Assembly: GCF_022201045.2 (NCBI RefSeq)
Contig: NC_068558.1
Coordinates: forward strand, 47,533,501 to 47,597,500
DNA length: 64,000 nucleotides
Reading direction: 5' to 3'
From: Citrus sinensis
Lineage: Eukaryota > Streptophyta > Magnoliopsida > Sapindales > Rutaceae
Below the pieces are notes generated by a model, which was not told the DNA's origin, did no database searches, and saw nothing but the letters and a program-made list of their open reading frames with translations. The position numbers and the translations under genes were made by a program. Below are positions 39,402-52,076 of the stretch, piece after piece (position 1 is the first letter of the stretch; each line of letters begins with the position of its first letter).

Positions 39402-40551
39402 AGCATCATATACTTGCAGGGAAGAAGCTGGCTCAACCCAGACTATATGTCATTTTGTGGCTTTTTAGCAGTTTTAGATGTACTCTGTATAAATAGAAAT
39501 TTAAAACTGGAGATTCAGTTCTCGGTTGTGCGGGTATGGTTGGTTATGGATTCCCAGCATTTGCAATGAAACGGTATTTAAACCTCATCATCTTTTGTTT
39601 GAACTGAATGCTTGGGGCTACATAGGGTGGGTAATTTTTAGTTATGTACAATTAGAAAATTTAAATCTGAAGGACGGTTTAGCAGTTAACTTACCGTCGT
39701 CGTAATCTGTCGGTTGATTTGAAAGTTTAATTTTGAAAATGTAATGCTAAGCAATCCTGTCTTACCTGTTGGAGCATATTGAATGAATGAATAAATTCAT
39801 AATCCGAGAGGTCCATTAATTTGTATATCATAGAAACGAATGACTTCTCTTCCCCCTGCCCACCCTCATCTCTTATTTGAGGAGGCCGAAGATGCATCTT
39901 ATTTGAGGCGGTGGAAGATTCCAGTTAACTGGTTAGCAGCTTGTATGTCTTTTGGTTCAGAAGAAATGACTGAACGAAGGATATGAGAAAGAAACAAGAG
40001 AAAAAAGGGTGCGAATTTCGTATGAAATTAAAAGATATAATCGAGATTTTTGTTTTCTCCTTGCTTTTTCTTCCCTTATTTATTTTCTATTCTTGTCCTT
40101 TCTTATCATATTTTCCAAGTAAACATGGATTAAAGATTATAAAATCTGATAAGTCGATGTTTGCTGCACACAACAAAAGAAAAATTGTGAATGGGTCCTA
40201 TATAATAAATATCCTTTTGAAAAGAAGAAAAAGATGATCATTTTTCTGAGTCTTGCAAAAAATATCCAAGCAGCGTGGAAGATGGAAGGGGGAGTATGCT
40301 GTTAATTGAGTTCGCCAGAGCAGAGTTAAGTTTACATCGGATGGATAGATTAGTGTGGATGACAGTCAGAAGACTTGCCTTTAATTTGGGGTACCACACT
40401 TGAACAGTTTTTGATAATTCATTTCCATATTACTAATAATCTGACTTTGTCCTTACAAAGCATAGTTTTAACTAGAAGGAAAATAGATGGCAACAGTGAT
40501 GACAGTAACCAAATAGTACCGATGATTAATCAGAACAAAGAAGCAGAGGCT
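39402..40551. other. Intergenic region between convergent RS31 and KIC-like genes
   Basis: 39402-39620 is the likely 3' UTR of RS31. 39980-40240 has a short plus-strand frame of hydrophobic/basic composition without a recognised family. 40300-40551 is probably the 3' UTR of the KIC-like gene. No supported gene. Confidence 0.45.
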
Positions 40552-40938
40552 TTATTGTTGTTGATGATCAAGAGCCTTCTGGAGCCAGGCCTCAGCATCC
40601 TGCATCATGCCAGGGCTGAGTCTGACCATTAGAATGCAGAATTCAGTCTCATTGAGGGCACCATCACCGTCAAGATCACCTTCTCTAACCATAGCCTCAG
40701 CGTCTTCTTTAGTCATCCCATCCATCCCCATCCCCAGAAGTGCCGAGTTTTGCCTTAAACTCCCCGGCGTTATCAGCCCACTGTCCCTGTCCGCTAGAAG
40801 CCGAAACCCTCCACACAATTCCGACACAAAGCTCTCCACATCAAGCTTCTCAGCCATCACTGGCAACAAATCCTCGTACTCACTTCCCGTGCTCGTTGTT
40901 CCTTTTGCGGTCCTACTACTGTTATTACTTTTTTCCAT
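40552..40938 (-). CDS. KIC: KIC/PBP1-like single EF-hand calcium-binding protein
   Basis: Intronless, 128 residues from the ATG at 40938 (MEKSNNSS). An in-frame ATG at 41025 would add 29 residues that do not look like the family. One canonical EF-hand loop is seen at residues 88-99 (DLDGDGALNETE). The preceding stretch YEDLLPVMAEKLDVESFVSELC and the tail RLSPGMMQDAEAWLQKAL match Arabidopsis KIC, which binds Ca2+ and then the kinesin KCBP to regulate trichome shape, and its relative PBP1, which binds PINOID kinase. Which partner applies here cannot be decided from sequence. It is convergent with RS31. Confidence 0.9.
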   Translation of the reverse strand: MEKSNNSSRTAKGTTSTGSEYEDLLPVMAEKLDVESFVSELCGGFRLLADRDSGLITPGSLRQNSALLGMGMDGMTKEDAEAMVREGDLDGDGALNETEFCILMVRLSPGMMQDAEAWLQKALDHQQQ

Positions 40939-43677
40939 ATTTCTGGTTTTTAATGTCAACTGAGTTTCCGCTTTCCAACTAATGGGATATGTATGCACGT
41001 AAAACACAAACGCACACACCCACATATATAGGAGTTACAGAAGCCTTTTACAATTAGTTAATTAATTAATTAATTATAACCTTAATTAGAGAAAAGTATC
41101 CACGCTTTTCAAGCAATATAATTAGTTCTCCCGTTGTGCCAGTTTTCAGTCCCCTGGTTTACGTTTTGTCTTGATCTCAGCCATCCAATAATTACACTGA
41201 TGGGTCGTTCCAACTCCAAGACAGTTTGGACGGCTTGATCCATTAAAGCAAACACGAATGTGTGATCCATGATTCTTGAAATGATATGTGTCCGTGGATA
41301 TGCCAGCTCTGCATAAAGTATTCTCGTTCGAGTAATCGAGTAGGAACGTGATTAAATTATTTTCCAATTAAAGGACTTGGAGTTTCGAGGAAGGTGCAAA
41401 TGGAAGAGAGAGTCTGAAGAGTGGGACGTACACGTAATCTTCTTGATAAGAGTTGCAAGGAGTTGCTGAAATTGTCCAGAGCCGAACTTCGGTGAAGCTT
41501 CCTTTCCTTGATATCACATTTTGGATTCTTTCTTATTTTTTCGGTTGAATCATATTCATTATCCGCCGTCCATTTATTATATATTATGAATACTCATTAT
41601 TAACTGTAACTTAGGCCGACCCAAACTATAATCTGACAGAGAATAGGGCCAGCAACAGCAAGCCAGCCCCTTCTTAGCTTTAGGTCCTACCCTCGGCCCC
41701 TGACCCTGAGGGTAGCTTCCTTCCTTCCTTCCTTCACTTGGATGATGATGCACGGACCCTTAATTACCAAAAACATGTGTTGTGCGTGCATGTCATTTAA
41801 AGTGACCCAATATACTGATTGATGATGTTTCATATCCAACGATATGTATTCATCTCTATCTGCATCTCAACTTGATTTTTTTGGATTTACTATAGATGTA
41901 TGTATGGTGAGAAATTATAGAAACGTGAACACAACTCAACTCAGTATTAAATTTAAGTCGTTAATTTTTAAGATTAATGATGACCTCTTAATAGAAACTT
42001 TTTAACTTCTTAATTGATTGCCGCGCAAAGAAGACTTATCGTCGGTGCTACTTGCTATTAATTAGCGCATTCGGGACATGCCACTGTTACATTGATGATG
42101 GGCCTGGCGTTGGTCAATTTCCAGAGAAAATGAAAAAGACGAGCAAATAAATTACAAAATTGGATGTGGCGCATAAGGCTAAGAATAAAAAGATAAAACT
42201 GCGCCCCAGCAATCAACGTGCCCCGTAAGTATGGGCCCAATGGGTGGTGGTAGTTGTACCAATGTGGGCCTCGCATCATAGTTTGATGTAGCAAAGGTTT
42301 GTTTCCTTTTTCACATCAATCGATTGGGTGTCAGTGTGACCACTCTATCATAAAGGGATGACAAAAATTTCCCGGGTGATTACCCTACCACGGGTAGAAA
42401 AAAAATCGCTCGGGTACAGGCCGGTGGAGGTCCGTTATAATGAGATCGAGAATTGCGTCAGATTTTATTTTTATTTTATTAAAACAAGAAAACAGGTATG
42501 GGTATAATTTTTTACAGGGTCACATTAATTTGATGGATCGAATACAAGTCTAAAACATTAATTTTTTTTTTTTATATCCATTCATTTGACAGATTAAATA
42601 AATATTAAAGTGAAAATTTAAAACCTTAAAACGTAAACGTCACTATTTAGTATTTTAGTAGTAGGAACAATCAATTAATGTGATACCGTCCCACACATTT
42701 ATTTATAAATGTGTGCCTGCACATTTATTTATACATGTGTGTCATTTAAAATCTTATCCTAATTGAAAACAAATGCAATGGAATGATGTTCAAATTATGA
42801 TTAGTTAAAAAGGAGTAAAGGATGGATAAAGAAATACTAGAATGGTGATTTTTTGTTTTAAATCCCAATATTTAGTAATACATTAATTCAAATTGAACTT
42901 AACAATTATTAAATCATGACTAATATTAACCTAAAATTAAAAAAATGATTTTTTTAAAATATTTTTAAATAAGGTGTTGCATGTTCATCTAGAGCTAAAT
43001 AGTTAAGTATTGTTTTTTTTCTTTTTTAAATGTATGCAGTTATTAAAAAAATAAAAAGGAATATAGAGGATATGCAAACGCGACGGATATCCCTAATTTT
43101 AATTTGAAAATCCCCAACCCATACTCGTTCAAGCCCACGATGGATATGAGACGATGACAGAGATATCCTCTATCAAATAGGTACGGGTACGCATATTAGT
43201 ATCCCCGCACAATACCCGTCTCGTTCCATCCCAACCTTCCCCCACGTTTACATGCCCTTTGCTAACTTATTTGTTGGAAAGATTTTTCTTTTTTCTTTAT
43301 GATTTGTTTAAAAAACAGAGAGGGGTCATCACTTTACTTAAAGGATATGTTTGGTACTCCTTATTATATGTTATTAGAGCCTCTTAGAGTATTAGATTAT
43401 TACAATACAATATTTGGTAGTTATAATGTATTGAACTAATTAAAATTATAATGCAGTTAAACCCATATCAACTGAACCCGTTTTAGGGATAGGGGATGTG
43501 TTGCAGCACTCTACCACCACACCATCTGCCTTTACCGCACTATGCCTAGCTTTGCCAATTGCCACCATCCCACCGCACAAACACCATTGCCATGTGTGCC
43601 CTTCGCATTCTTTCTTCTCTCTTACAAACGCACGACACTCCACCACCACGCCATCTTACTTCGCTGCACGATAGCCA
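40939..43677. other. Large intergenic region
   Basis: 40939-41400 is probably the promoter of the KIC-like gene. A solitary Mutator-like end (GTAACTTAGGCCGACCC) lies at 41606-41622. A TTCC repeat is at 41718-41733. 42346-43240 has G/C-rich ends with 'gggtac' and 'ccccgc' phrases and an AT-rich middle, reminiscent of a decayed non-autonomous hAT element, but clear target duplications are missing. 43500-43677 is CCACCA-rich. No gene supported. Confidence 0.4.
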
Positions 43678-43685
43678 GCTCCATC

Positions 43686-44826
43686 TAGGGGTGGCAACAT
43701 GGATCAAGATTCGTTTTTTTGATTTGATTCGATGCGAATTAAATGAGTTTGGGTTTGAAAAAATCGATTCATTTAATAACCGGGTGAATTTGATTCGATT
43801 CGCTAATTAAACAAATCAAATGTGGGTTTGAAGATTTTGATTCGTTTAGTATTCGTTAAATAAACGGGTCATAAATGAATCGAATACAGGTCGATTCGTT
43901 TAAAATTCGTTTATTATTTGTTTAATTAAATTACTTTTTTATCCTTAAATTTATTTAAAAGCTTTTTAAAATATGAAGGTTAATATTGTAATTTTAAGCA
44001 TAACACATAAAACCAAAAGACCAACCCTAATTTTACACTTCACATGCACTTTTTTCTCATCTCCTAGCAACTCAGCCGCCACTGCTACATTTTGTCATCT
44101 CTTTCCCTTCATTTCCTTCTCCAAATCCTTTTCTTTTTCTTTTTAATTTTACATCCAGCAAGTGTTACGTTTTGCCACTGCTCCAAATCCTTGGATTTGT
44201 GTGAGTGTGATAGGTAAAGTTTTGTCTTGTTTAATTATTATTTCCTTAAAAATACTACAAATTTGCTATATATTTGATATTTTGAAATTTTACAATGATT
44301 ATTATCAATATTGCAGTATGTTAAATTGTTAATAACATTTTTATTTACTTTTTGGTGTAGGATTTTTGTTTTCAAGGTGAAAAAAACAAATGAAGAGAAT
44401 TAAAGAAATTACCTTACTTTATACTTTGAATTTTAATTATTGTTATTTGTATTATTAGGGATTTGGTATTTGGTATTTAGATGACTGCATAATATGGTTT
44501 GAGTTACTTGTATTTTGTTGTGGGATGTTAAAATTGTGATTTTTTATATTTAATTTTACTTAATTTTGTTTATTAATTATATTTTTCTAAACGAATTGTA
44601 AACGAATCCTGATTCGATTCGATTCGGTTCGACTCGTTAAGGATAAACGAATAATAAACGAATTCAGATTCGATTCGATTCGTTTATCAATTATATTAAA
44701 TGAATTAAACGAATTGAACCGAATATTCGTTTAATAAATGAATCGAATCCGAATCCGCAGAATTTTAACCCAATTCGTTTACAATTCGATTCAAATTCGA
44801 TTCGTTTATTCGTTTTGCCACCCCTA
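43686..44826. mobile_element. Non-autonomous hAT element
   Basis: 1141 bp, beginning TAGGGGTGGCAA and ending TTGCCACCCCTA, perfect 12-bp inverted ends. The 8-bp target duplication GCTCCATC (43678-43685 and 44827-44834) is diagnostic of hAT. Both subterminal regions are packed with GATTCGATTCG and AAACGAATCGAAT-type motifs in both orientations, the usual transposase-binding arrangement. The AT-rich middle has no transposase. The perfect ends and duplications suggest recent movement by an autonomous partner elsewhere. Confidence 0.9.
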
Positions 44827-44834
44827 GCTCCATC

Positions 44835-46343
44835 ACCACCCCATCGTGCAACACCACTATTGTGCATGCTCATACCATCTTGAATCATCAAACCACAAGT
44901 TTGATTTTCGAAATTCGAATTTGGGTTTGATTTTTGAATTTGTATTTGACTTCTGAATTAGGGTTGATTTTTTTTTTTGTTTTTGTAAAATCAATGTTAA
45001 TAATGATTGAATCCATTGCTGAGTGATTTTTTTTTTTTTGGTTAAAATTTTTTGTAGAATCAGTACTTATAGTTTTAATTGGAAATGCAACTGCCAAGTT
45101 AATTCGTCTCATGTTTAATTTCTTTAGAATTTCCACACATCAGGATCTCAATTTTATATATCTAGTTGTTTATAATCTTGCCAATTTTTCTTTGCTCTTT
45201 CTATGTTACTTTTCATTTTAATTAAAGCTTGAAATCCCTGCAAAAGACTACTTAGTTCTATTTTCCTTATAGACTTGAGATAAATAGAGTTTAGACAAAC
45301 TAGCTCATTCTGTTGATTGAGGGAAATTTTATTAACTTTTTCTTTGACGTACACGCCAACACTCACCACAATAATCATGAAAATTTTCTATTTCTTCCTA
45401 ATCTTACAAATGATTGCTCCATTTTCTAGACTGGCGATGAGGAAGTATCTATTTGTTGTCGATAGCACACGAAGCCCAACTAACGTTTTTGGACATTCAA
45501 CTGTTGCCTGAAATCGACTCAGATTTCTCACAATCGAATTCTCAATCAACGAAACCAGTGACCAAGATCAACTTTGGGCATTTCCCAGTGTCTTTTTCGA
45601 AGTCCTCCCATTTTGAAAGGAGCTTACAAGATACCTATTTCTCAAGCACTCATTTTCAACCTATTCATGCGGACAACTCCATACAATATTTGGGAGCGGA
45701 CATCATTGTTTGGATCATAATTTTCTTTTAAAGAAGTTTTTCAACCTTATGCAACTATTAGAACTCTAATTTATCTTGTTTCCTTGATTTTGTTAGTTGT
45801 GACTAAAGTCTATTTTGTGGTTATATTGTAGTATATTTAAACTTTTATACTATCATCCTAAGATAACTTTTGAATGAATCTTGTATATTTTATCTATTTA
45901 TTTGTGTTGTAATATTTTTTTAGAAGTTATTTGATTGAATTATGTGCTTCGATCTTTATTTCACTGGGTACATATTTAAGATGGTGAAAAAATGAATGTT
46001 ATGTTGCCAGAAATTTTAGAATTGTTAATTTTATATACGGACCAAATATTAATTGAAACAAAAAGATTAGTTCTAGTGGAACACATGTATATGCCGCATC
46101 AACTAAATAAATTGATTACAAATACAGGAAATGTCAAAAAAAGAAAAAAGAGAGCAAAAGCAAATAAATGTACTAATATTTTACAGTGTGGATAAATTAC
46201 AAAATACGATATCAAATACATTTGGAGTTTTATCCACAGTAAGAAAAGTCCAAAAATTGAAAAATAATTTCATTTGAAAAGATTTTTGATGAATAAATTA
46301 ATTAATGCACAACGTGCATCAACACGAAGATCATAGAAATTGG
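44835..46343. other. Intergenic region
   Basis: Ordinary AT-rich sequence. Short plus-strand frames at 45317-45511 and 45453-45731 have no recognisable family; one contains an ATG-initiated hydrophobic start (MKIFYFFLILQMIAPF) of 44 residues that could be a secreted peptide but has no supporting motif. 46200-46343 is the likely 3' UTR of the Yippee-like gene. Confidence 0.4.
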
Positions 46344-46800
46344 CTACCAATTATCCTTGGCAATCTTGAACTTTTCGAGAACGATTTTGCCCTCTTTATA
46401 CTTCTGGGATTCCTCGAAAGCTCGTTTGTATGTCCAGCCCAACAATTCCCCACAATCAGCGCAATAGACATCGGCAACTGTGTGCAGACCGGTGAGGAGA
46501 TGCTGATCCTCTTTGGGCCCTTCGACTATGTTCGCCGCGTGACTAAACAGAAAGGCTCGCCCACTGCTTGCCTGCAGGACATTTTATTAAATTTAATTCG
46601 ACAACAAAAATAAAAATAATTATCAATTTTAGAGAAAATATAATATAAAGCTTCATATTATACAATCGAATCGACCCCGTCGAAACCGGAATTTGGTGAC
46701 TCACCTGAAATCCTTTTGAAACAATATCCTCATGACACGAAACAAGATTCCGGCACCTGTAGCAGCTGTACCTCCGTGGCCCGATCAAATTATCCGCCAT
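46344..46800 (-). CDS. Yippee-like zinc-binding protein
   Basis: Two coding exons, 46800-46705 and 46571-46344, joined at a GT-AG intron in phase 0, giving 107 residues ([13 protein letters not shown]). The Yippee fold's zinc ligands are two CxxC pairs, Cys13/Cys16 and Cys69/Cys72. Conserved family wording includes [31 protein letters not shown] and [17 protein letters not shown], ending DNW. Yippee proteins are small, highly conserved eukaryotic proteins resembling the cereblon/MsrB-type beta-tent; their biochemical role in plants is poorly defined. The length is normal for the plant group. Confidence 0.92.
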
Positions 46801-47985
46801 TCAAGATCAGTTTCAATATTATAAGCTCATCAATGCTGATCAGAATTAATTCTAATTAATCCCATCTAACCGCCCTGAGTCATCTAAACATTAATGGTTG
46901 GTTTAACGATTGGTGGTTAAACATAATTAATGCTTGTATGGATGATAGAAATGGCGTAAACAAATGGGGTTGATAAAGATAGGATTGGCCATCAAGACTG
47001 CCTACTACAAAAATAATACATATTGTTTTAAAACCAAGATTATAAAATTCTATGCAAACAAACTTCTAATAAATTATATGAATATGGCTCTTGTTTGTCT
47101 TATTTATCCATCAAGAAACTATTTTTCGCAGAAGGAAAAAAACAAAAACCAACTTGGCTAGATAGTAATTTTGTCGCACGTCATGGTCTTTTGTGTTTTC
47201 TATTTCACTCAAATGAATGGAAAACCTCCGAGCATTATTTCGTTTGTTCATCCAACGCCGACCAATCTTCTATAAGTTTTTGATGAATTAAATTACCATC
47301 AAATCTCTTTGCAAAAGAACAAAAATTGAAAGTTTTCAAGTAAGAATTTTCGTGCAGGAATCTGATTCGAGAATTAATTAGTAACATCATTATTAGGCAT
47401 GATGATGCACCAACGATATATTAAGAGATGGTCTAATCACAAGATTAATATTATGGTTGATGATCTAAGAGAAGTTTTATTTATTTATTTTTTTAATAAT
47501 CCAATGTAACTCCACAAGGTATTAAAAATATTAAGTAAAACCACACCTTTTTATGTTTGATTTTTTTAAGAATACGTTTGCCTAGATCTTGAATGATTGA
47601 ATTTGCTCTCAAGTCAGCGCAAACACAAAGAAAGGATTCACACGTAAACATGATTAAACATGCGGGCACAAGTTGGAAAACATAATTATTGGGGCCAAAA
47701 CAATGAAAATGAATAAAGATGAGGGGCTTTAAGAACCAGTACCAAATAAATCTTGTACTCTTCCTGAACAGGTCTTGAAACTGAAAGGAAGGAACTCAAA
47801 TTAGGGTTTTGTTAGATATACCCGGAATCCCATCTCGCTGCATTGCTAAAGCCGGGGTATGTATGAAATCTAATTCTCAATAATCATTCGGTGTTGATAA
47901 CGATGGCGATTCTTATGTTAAATTGCAACAGGTATAAATCGTTGATCCATAATATCATTGCGGTTGCAGAGCTTCATAAAAGGAA
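46801..47985. other. Intergenic region between divergent Yippee-like and RPC11 genes
   Basis: Holds the two promoters. AT-rich and without a recognisable gene or repeat. 47760-47985 is the likely leader of RPC11, with TTAGGGTTTTG (telobox-like) near 47800 and a possible leader intron ending before the ATG at 47986. Confidence 0.45.
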
Positions 47986-48549
47986 ATGGAATTTTGTCCG
48001 ACGTGTGGTACGATGTTGCAATACGAGCTGCCACACATGGACAGTCCCTCTAGATTCTCCTGTCCTGCATGTCCCTACGTCTGTAACATGGAGAGCAGAG
48101 TGAGTAATATGGATTTACGGCTCTCTCTCTCAGTTTTTTTTTTTTTTTTTTTTTGGGCGATCCCTATTCCCAAATGCGTTCGAGATTTTTTACATTTTGG
48201 AGGTTTTTTTTTTTTTAAAAAAAAAAAATATATCCAGGTTAAAATAAAAAGAAAGCAGCCTCTTTCCAAGAAAGAAATACAACCAATTTTCACTCAAGAT
48301 GCAATGATGGAAGGCCCCCAAACTGAAGGTTGTCGTTGTCCTTTTCTTTTCTTTTTCGTTTATTTATTATTGTTATTGTTATTATTTCTTTCACTCAATG
48401 CTTCCCTGTTTTCGTTGGCAGTAACATGCCCTGCTTGCAAACATGGAAAGGCCGTTTACCACGAGCTTCAGACTCGATCAGCTGATGAGCCCATGTCAAT
48501 ATTCTACATGTGCGCTAACAAGAATTGTAAACACCGATGGAACGAGTGA
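47986..48549 (+). CDS. NRPC11: DNA-directed RNA polymerase III subunit C11 (RPC10/RPC11, TFIIS-like)
   Basis: Three coding exons, 47986-48099, 48238-48328 and 48422-48549, giving 110 residues. The N-terminal zinc ribbon has Cys4, Cys7, Cys26 and Cys29 (MEFCPTCGTMLQYELP). The second exon carries VKIKRKQPLSKKEIQPIF. The C-terminal TFIIS-type ribbon has CPACKHGKAVYHELQTRSADEP followed by FYMCANKNCKHRW; the acidic pair in RSADE enters the polymerase active centre to drive RNA cleavage. The subunit is needed for Pol III transcript cleavage, termination and reinitiation in the nucleus. Reading straight through the introns would give a spurious longer frame; the GT-AG structure restores full family identity. 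Confidence 0.95.
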   Translation: MEFCPTCGTMLQYELPHMDSPSRFSCPACPYVCNMESRVSNMDLRLSLSVFFFFFFWAIPIPKCVRDFLHFGGFFFFKKKKYIQVKIKRKQPLSKKEIQPIFTQDAMMEGPQTEGCRCPFLFFFVYLLLLLLLFLSLNASLFSLAVTCPACKHGKAVYHELQTRSADEPMSIFYMCANKNCKHRWNE

Positions 48550-49002
48550 GAAAAGAAGAAGATTGATGATCTGAAGGCTGTTTCTCAATCAAATCTTTCT
48601 TCTACTTCTTTTTTTCCCATTTTCTTTCCGGTACTACAAAACATAGGTTTATTTTGATCGTGTAATTGCATTTTGTAATACATGCCTGCTGAAGAAAGAT
48701 GCACAAACAAAGCTTGAATTTGTTGAGATATCAGCAAATCTAGCTATGTACTCGCACTTCCAAACAAGCTTAGTAGGAAATTAGCTCCTACCAAATTCTA
48801 AAGTATCACGAATTCCTTTGAAAAAAGAAAAAAAAAAAAAGAAAAAGAAAAAGAGTCGAATCCTATACAATGGGTCATCCTTGTTATAATAATCCATATG
48901 AATTTTCTTTTAAAAAAAAATAATAATAAACAATGGATAATGTTATGAACAATAGTGAGATCGAACTTGAAAAAGAGAATGGCCGTGTAAGATAGCTTTT
49001 GA
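48550..49002. other. Intergenic region between convergent RPC11 and WNK genes
   Basis: Two 3' UTRs, A-rich runs near 48827-48853 and 48911-48930. No gene seen. Confidence 0.5.
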
Positions 49003-49898
49003 TCAATTAACGGGCAGCCTCTTCTTTGCCATCCATCTCTTTCTGGAGGCCTCCAATGCCTCTTCTTTCATCTTAGATAATTCTTGGAACCAGTGCTCAT
49101 ATTGAGCCTCAATTGCATCGATTTCCATCTTTAGCTCATCTACATCTTTGCCAGTCAAGGACAGAGATGAATAGCTGCTTGTCAAGCTCAATACTGTGCT
49201 CAGGTTGGGGAACGTCAGCTTTGAATTTTTCACAAATTGGTAAAGTAAGATGTCTTCTCCATCCTCGCTATAGTTTCCTTGCAATTTACACTCATCATAA
49301 CACAAATCCCCTAGTTCTAACTCAGATACATAACCATTCAAGTCCTTATAGCTTCTATCAGTACTGTAGTCAGAAAATTCAGATGCTTTATCATTTTTTG
49401 TGGAAGTATCGTCAACAAAAATATCTGAAGCAACTGACGATTGTGACTCTTGATCTTCCAATTTGGCCAAACTTGGAGAAGAAATACCTCCTCCACCGGC
49501 GTTATCATGAAGGTTTTCACCTTGTGCTGGTGCAAGATCTTGGGAAGGATTTCTAGTAGGCCCAGAGACAACATCTTGCTTAACCACAAACTCAGAAGGA
49601 ACACCAGCGCCCATTGCATCCCATGGGGATGGTGTTGAGGTTTTGCCGTTTCCCAGGATGGGAGACACACTATAGAAACTTAATGCTCCACTGGAGGAAT
49701 AATCATATGAGGGTTTCCAACCAGGCAATAGTTTCATTATCAAGTAATCAATAAATTCAGCTATGAAGGCCACATCATGATCCGCCAAGTCTAGTTGTTC
49801 AACCATCTCTCCTGCCACTGACAGTGCAGTATCACTGTCAAGGTAAAAGAGGAAATGTATATTCCTCACCCGACCTATAAGCAAAGGGGGAAATCAGG

Positions 49899-49932
<34 letters not shown>

Positions 49933-52076
49933 TTATCATTAAAAACAAAAAAAGTACATGTCGAACAATTTGAAACAAGAATGAACATCAACATTTAAAC
50001 ATTAAGAATCACTTACCTGATGAGTCAGCAATACGCAAGGTCAATGATACAGAGGTGTCATCATTTTTTGTCCCTCTCAGCCTAAACTCATTGTTCTTAT
50101 GCATCCTCTGAAATTCCAAAACTGGACAATGTGGGCTTCCATTGTTGCTTTCTGTACATGTGCTTAAAGAGAGCTGCTTATAGTCTGAGTCTATATCCAT
50201 GGAAGAGGGTCCAGACATGGGTAAACGTAACATTTTCAGACTTTGAATAGGTAACTTCAGGGGATCGCAAATAGGTTCCTTTTGATTCTCCACTTGCAGG
50301 AATGGATCTTTCAAAAGATCTTTTGCAGACAATCTCTCAGAGGCCGGAACCAGACATTTCTCAATAAATCCCTTAATTTGGGGATCATTCACCTTAGCAA
50401 GAGAGGCAGGTTTGATGCCCTGCAACAAAAGACCAACTCGGCATAATAAGCTTTCACTGAAAGGAAGTTCAACAACCCTATATATGCTAGATAAGAGGTT
50501 GATGATTGGTCAACTTACAGAGGTAACCTTCTTAAAAATTTGAGCTGGATTTTTGCATTCGCTATATGGATACTCAAAAGTAACCATCTCTAATATGCAC
50601 ATCCCAAAAGAATAAATGTCAACAAGTTCATTATATTCCTCCTCATACAGCTCTGGAGCCATAAATTCAGGAGTTCCTAAGATAAAAGAAAGGAGAAGTT
50701 CAGCACTCCTCATTGAGTCAATTTAAACTAAAGCATAGACATTTAAAGAAATCAATTTTTTACCAATGACACTTCTGGCGGTAGGCTGTTGCATGGCAAT
50801 TGCCAATCCGAGGTCTCCAATTTTAACCTCTCCGTGATTGCCATTAACAAAGATATTGTCACATTTTAAGTCCCTATGAATAATCGGTGGATTGTGACTG
50901 TGGAGATAGACTAAACCATGAAGAATCTGCCTTGCCCAGTTCTTTATGACCTTTATATCAACATTTTTGTGCTTCTTACGATATCTGGTAACAGAAAGGT
51001 ACAAAATTACTTCAAATGCTCATAAGAGTAATGACAAGAACACAACTGAAACACAACTAGAAAACATACTGCCGCAGATTTCCAGAAGTGAAGAGCTCAG
51101 TAATCATGTTAACAGTTTTCTTCTTGTCATCCACCCATGACTTATAAAACTTAACAACATTATCATCTTTCAGAGATTTCAGCAAATGAACCTCTGAATA
51201 CAATTTTTGCAAATCTCCTGGCAACTGCAAGACATCATCAATCTTCACTCGGCTCCAAGCAACTTCTATCCCAGCGAATTCATCAAATGCCTTGTAACTG
51301 GAAAAGGGTGTCATGTAAAGCCCAGTAAGAACCATCCTGAACTAAAAGACTGGAGAGAGTAATAGGAAAAAGGGAAAGAGAAGTTTAGAAATCATACACA
51401 GTCTTAAAAGCACCCTTGCCCAAGACCTCATCATACTGTTAAATATATATAAAAAAGGGAAAAATAAATAAATAAATAAATAAATGACCATGGGGCAGAA
51501 AAGAGAGAATTCTCAATTCCAACAAAGAAAATAATACCGACATAAGATACAAGGTTCCCCCTTACTGAAGTTAAAGCCAAATAATGAAAATAAAGACAAA
51601 AGAGAAAATCACTTTACAATGAACTACATATACCAATCATGGCAGCTTGAACCATTTCCTCGATTTGTTGATAATTAGTTAAAAGAAAACTGACCCTTGA
51701 ATACAACAATATCCATCAACTGATAAGAGTTCAAGGAATGGCTTGAAAATGAAAGTATAAATCAAATAACTATCGTATTTTTTCATACTAGCTAGAAGGG
51801 AAGCAAGGGCAATTAAATCAAGGCAATAACATTGCCCATCAAGGTCAAGCAAAAGTTTAAATCTGCAAATGCCAATAAATTATAACATATAGACTACATA
51901 AACAAACTGAGGCCGCATGGAATTAGTTAAAAGCAATGATACAGTCACGCAGAGGCGCAGATAAGAGTGATATAACGAAAGACTTAGCAAAAATTGCATA
52001 CCCTTACGTATCGACCGCTGGGATCCTTCTCGACGAAATCAGAATCCGCATCGGGTGGCTCTGCTGTTCCCAACAT
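49003..52076 (-). CDS. WNK: WNK (with no lysine) family serine/threonine kinase
   Basis: Seven coding exons on the minus strand: 52076-52002, 51435-51398, 51297-51070, 50984-50764, 50676-50519, 50419-50017 and 49874-49003, phases consistent, 664 residues. The ATG at 52076 (MLGTAEPPD) gives a short leader before the kinase domain, which spans about residues 25-285. The WNK hallmark is present: the usual strand-3 lysine is replaced (VAWSRVKI) and the ATP-binding lysine sits in the Gly loop, GKGAFKTVY, Lys36. [15 protein letters not shown] and [27 protein letters not shown] follow. An OSR1-like/autoinhibitory PF2-type segment ([28 protein letters not shown]) comes next, then a Ser-rich tail and a C-terminal coiled coil ([24 protein letters not shown]). 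Plant WNKs act in osmotic, flowering-time and clock signalling. The subclass is uncertain. Confidence 0.93.

Noticed and set aside
45317-45731. Two overlapping short plus-strand frames, one with a signal-peptide-like start
   Set aside because: No conserved peptide-hormone motif, no cysteine pattern, and AT-rich surroundings; cannot be told from chance.
46305-46613. 102-codon plus-strand frame over the Yippee-like gene
   Set aside because: It is the antisense shadow of exon 2, which reads as a full Yippee domain on the minus strand.
48827-48853. A-rich run considered as a SINE or LINE tail
   Set aside because: No matching head, body or target duplication around it.
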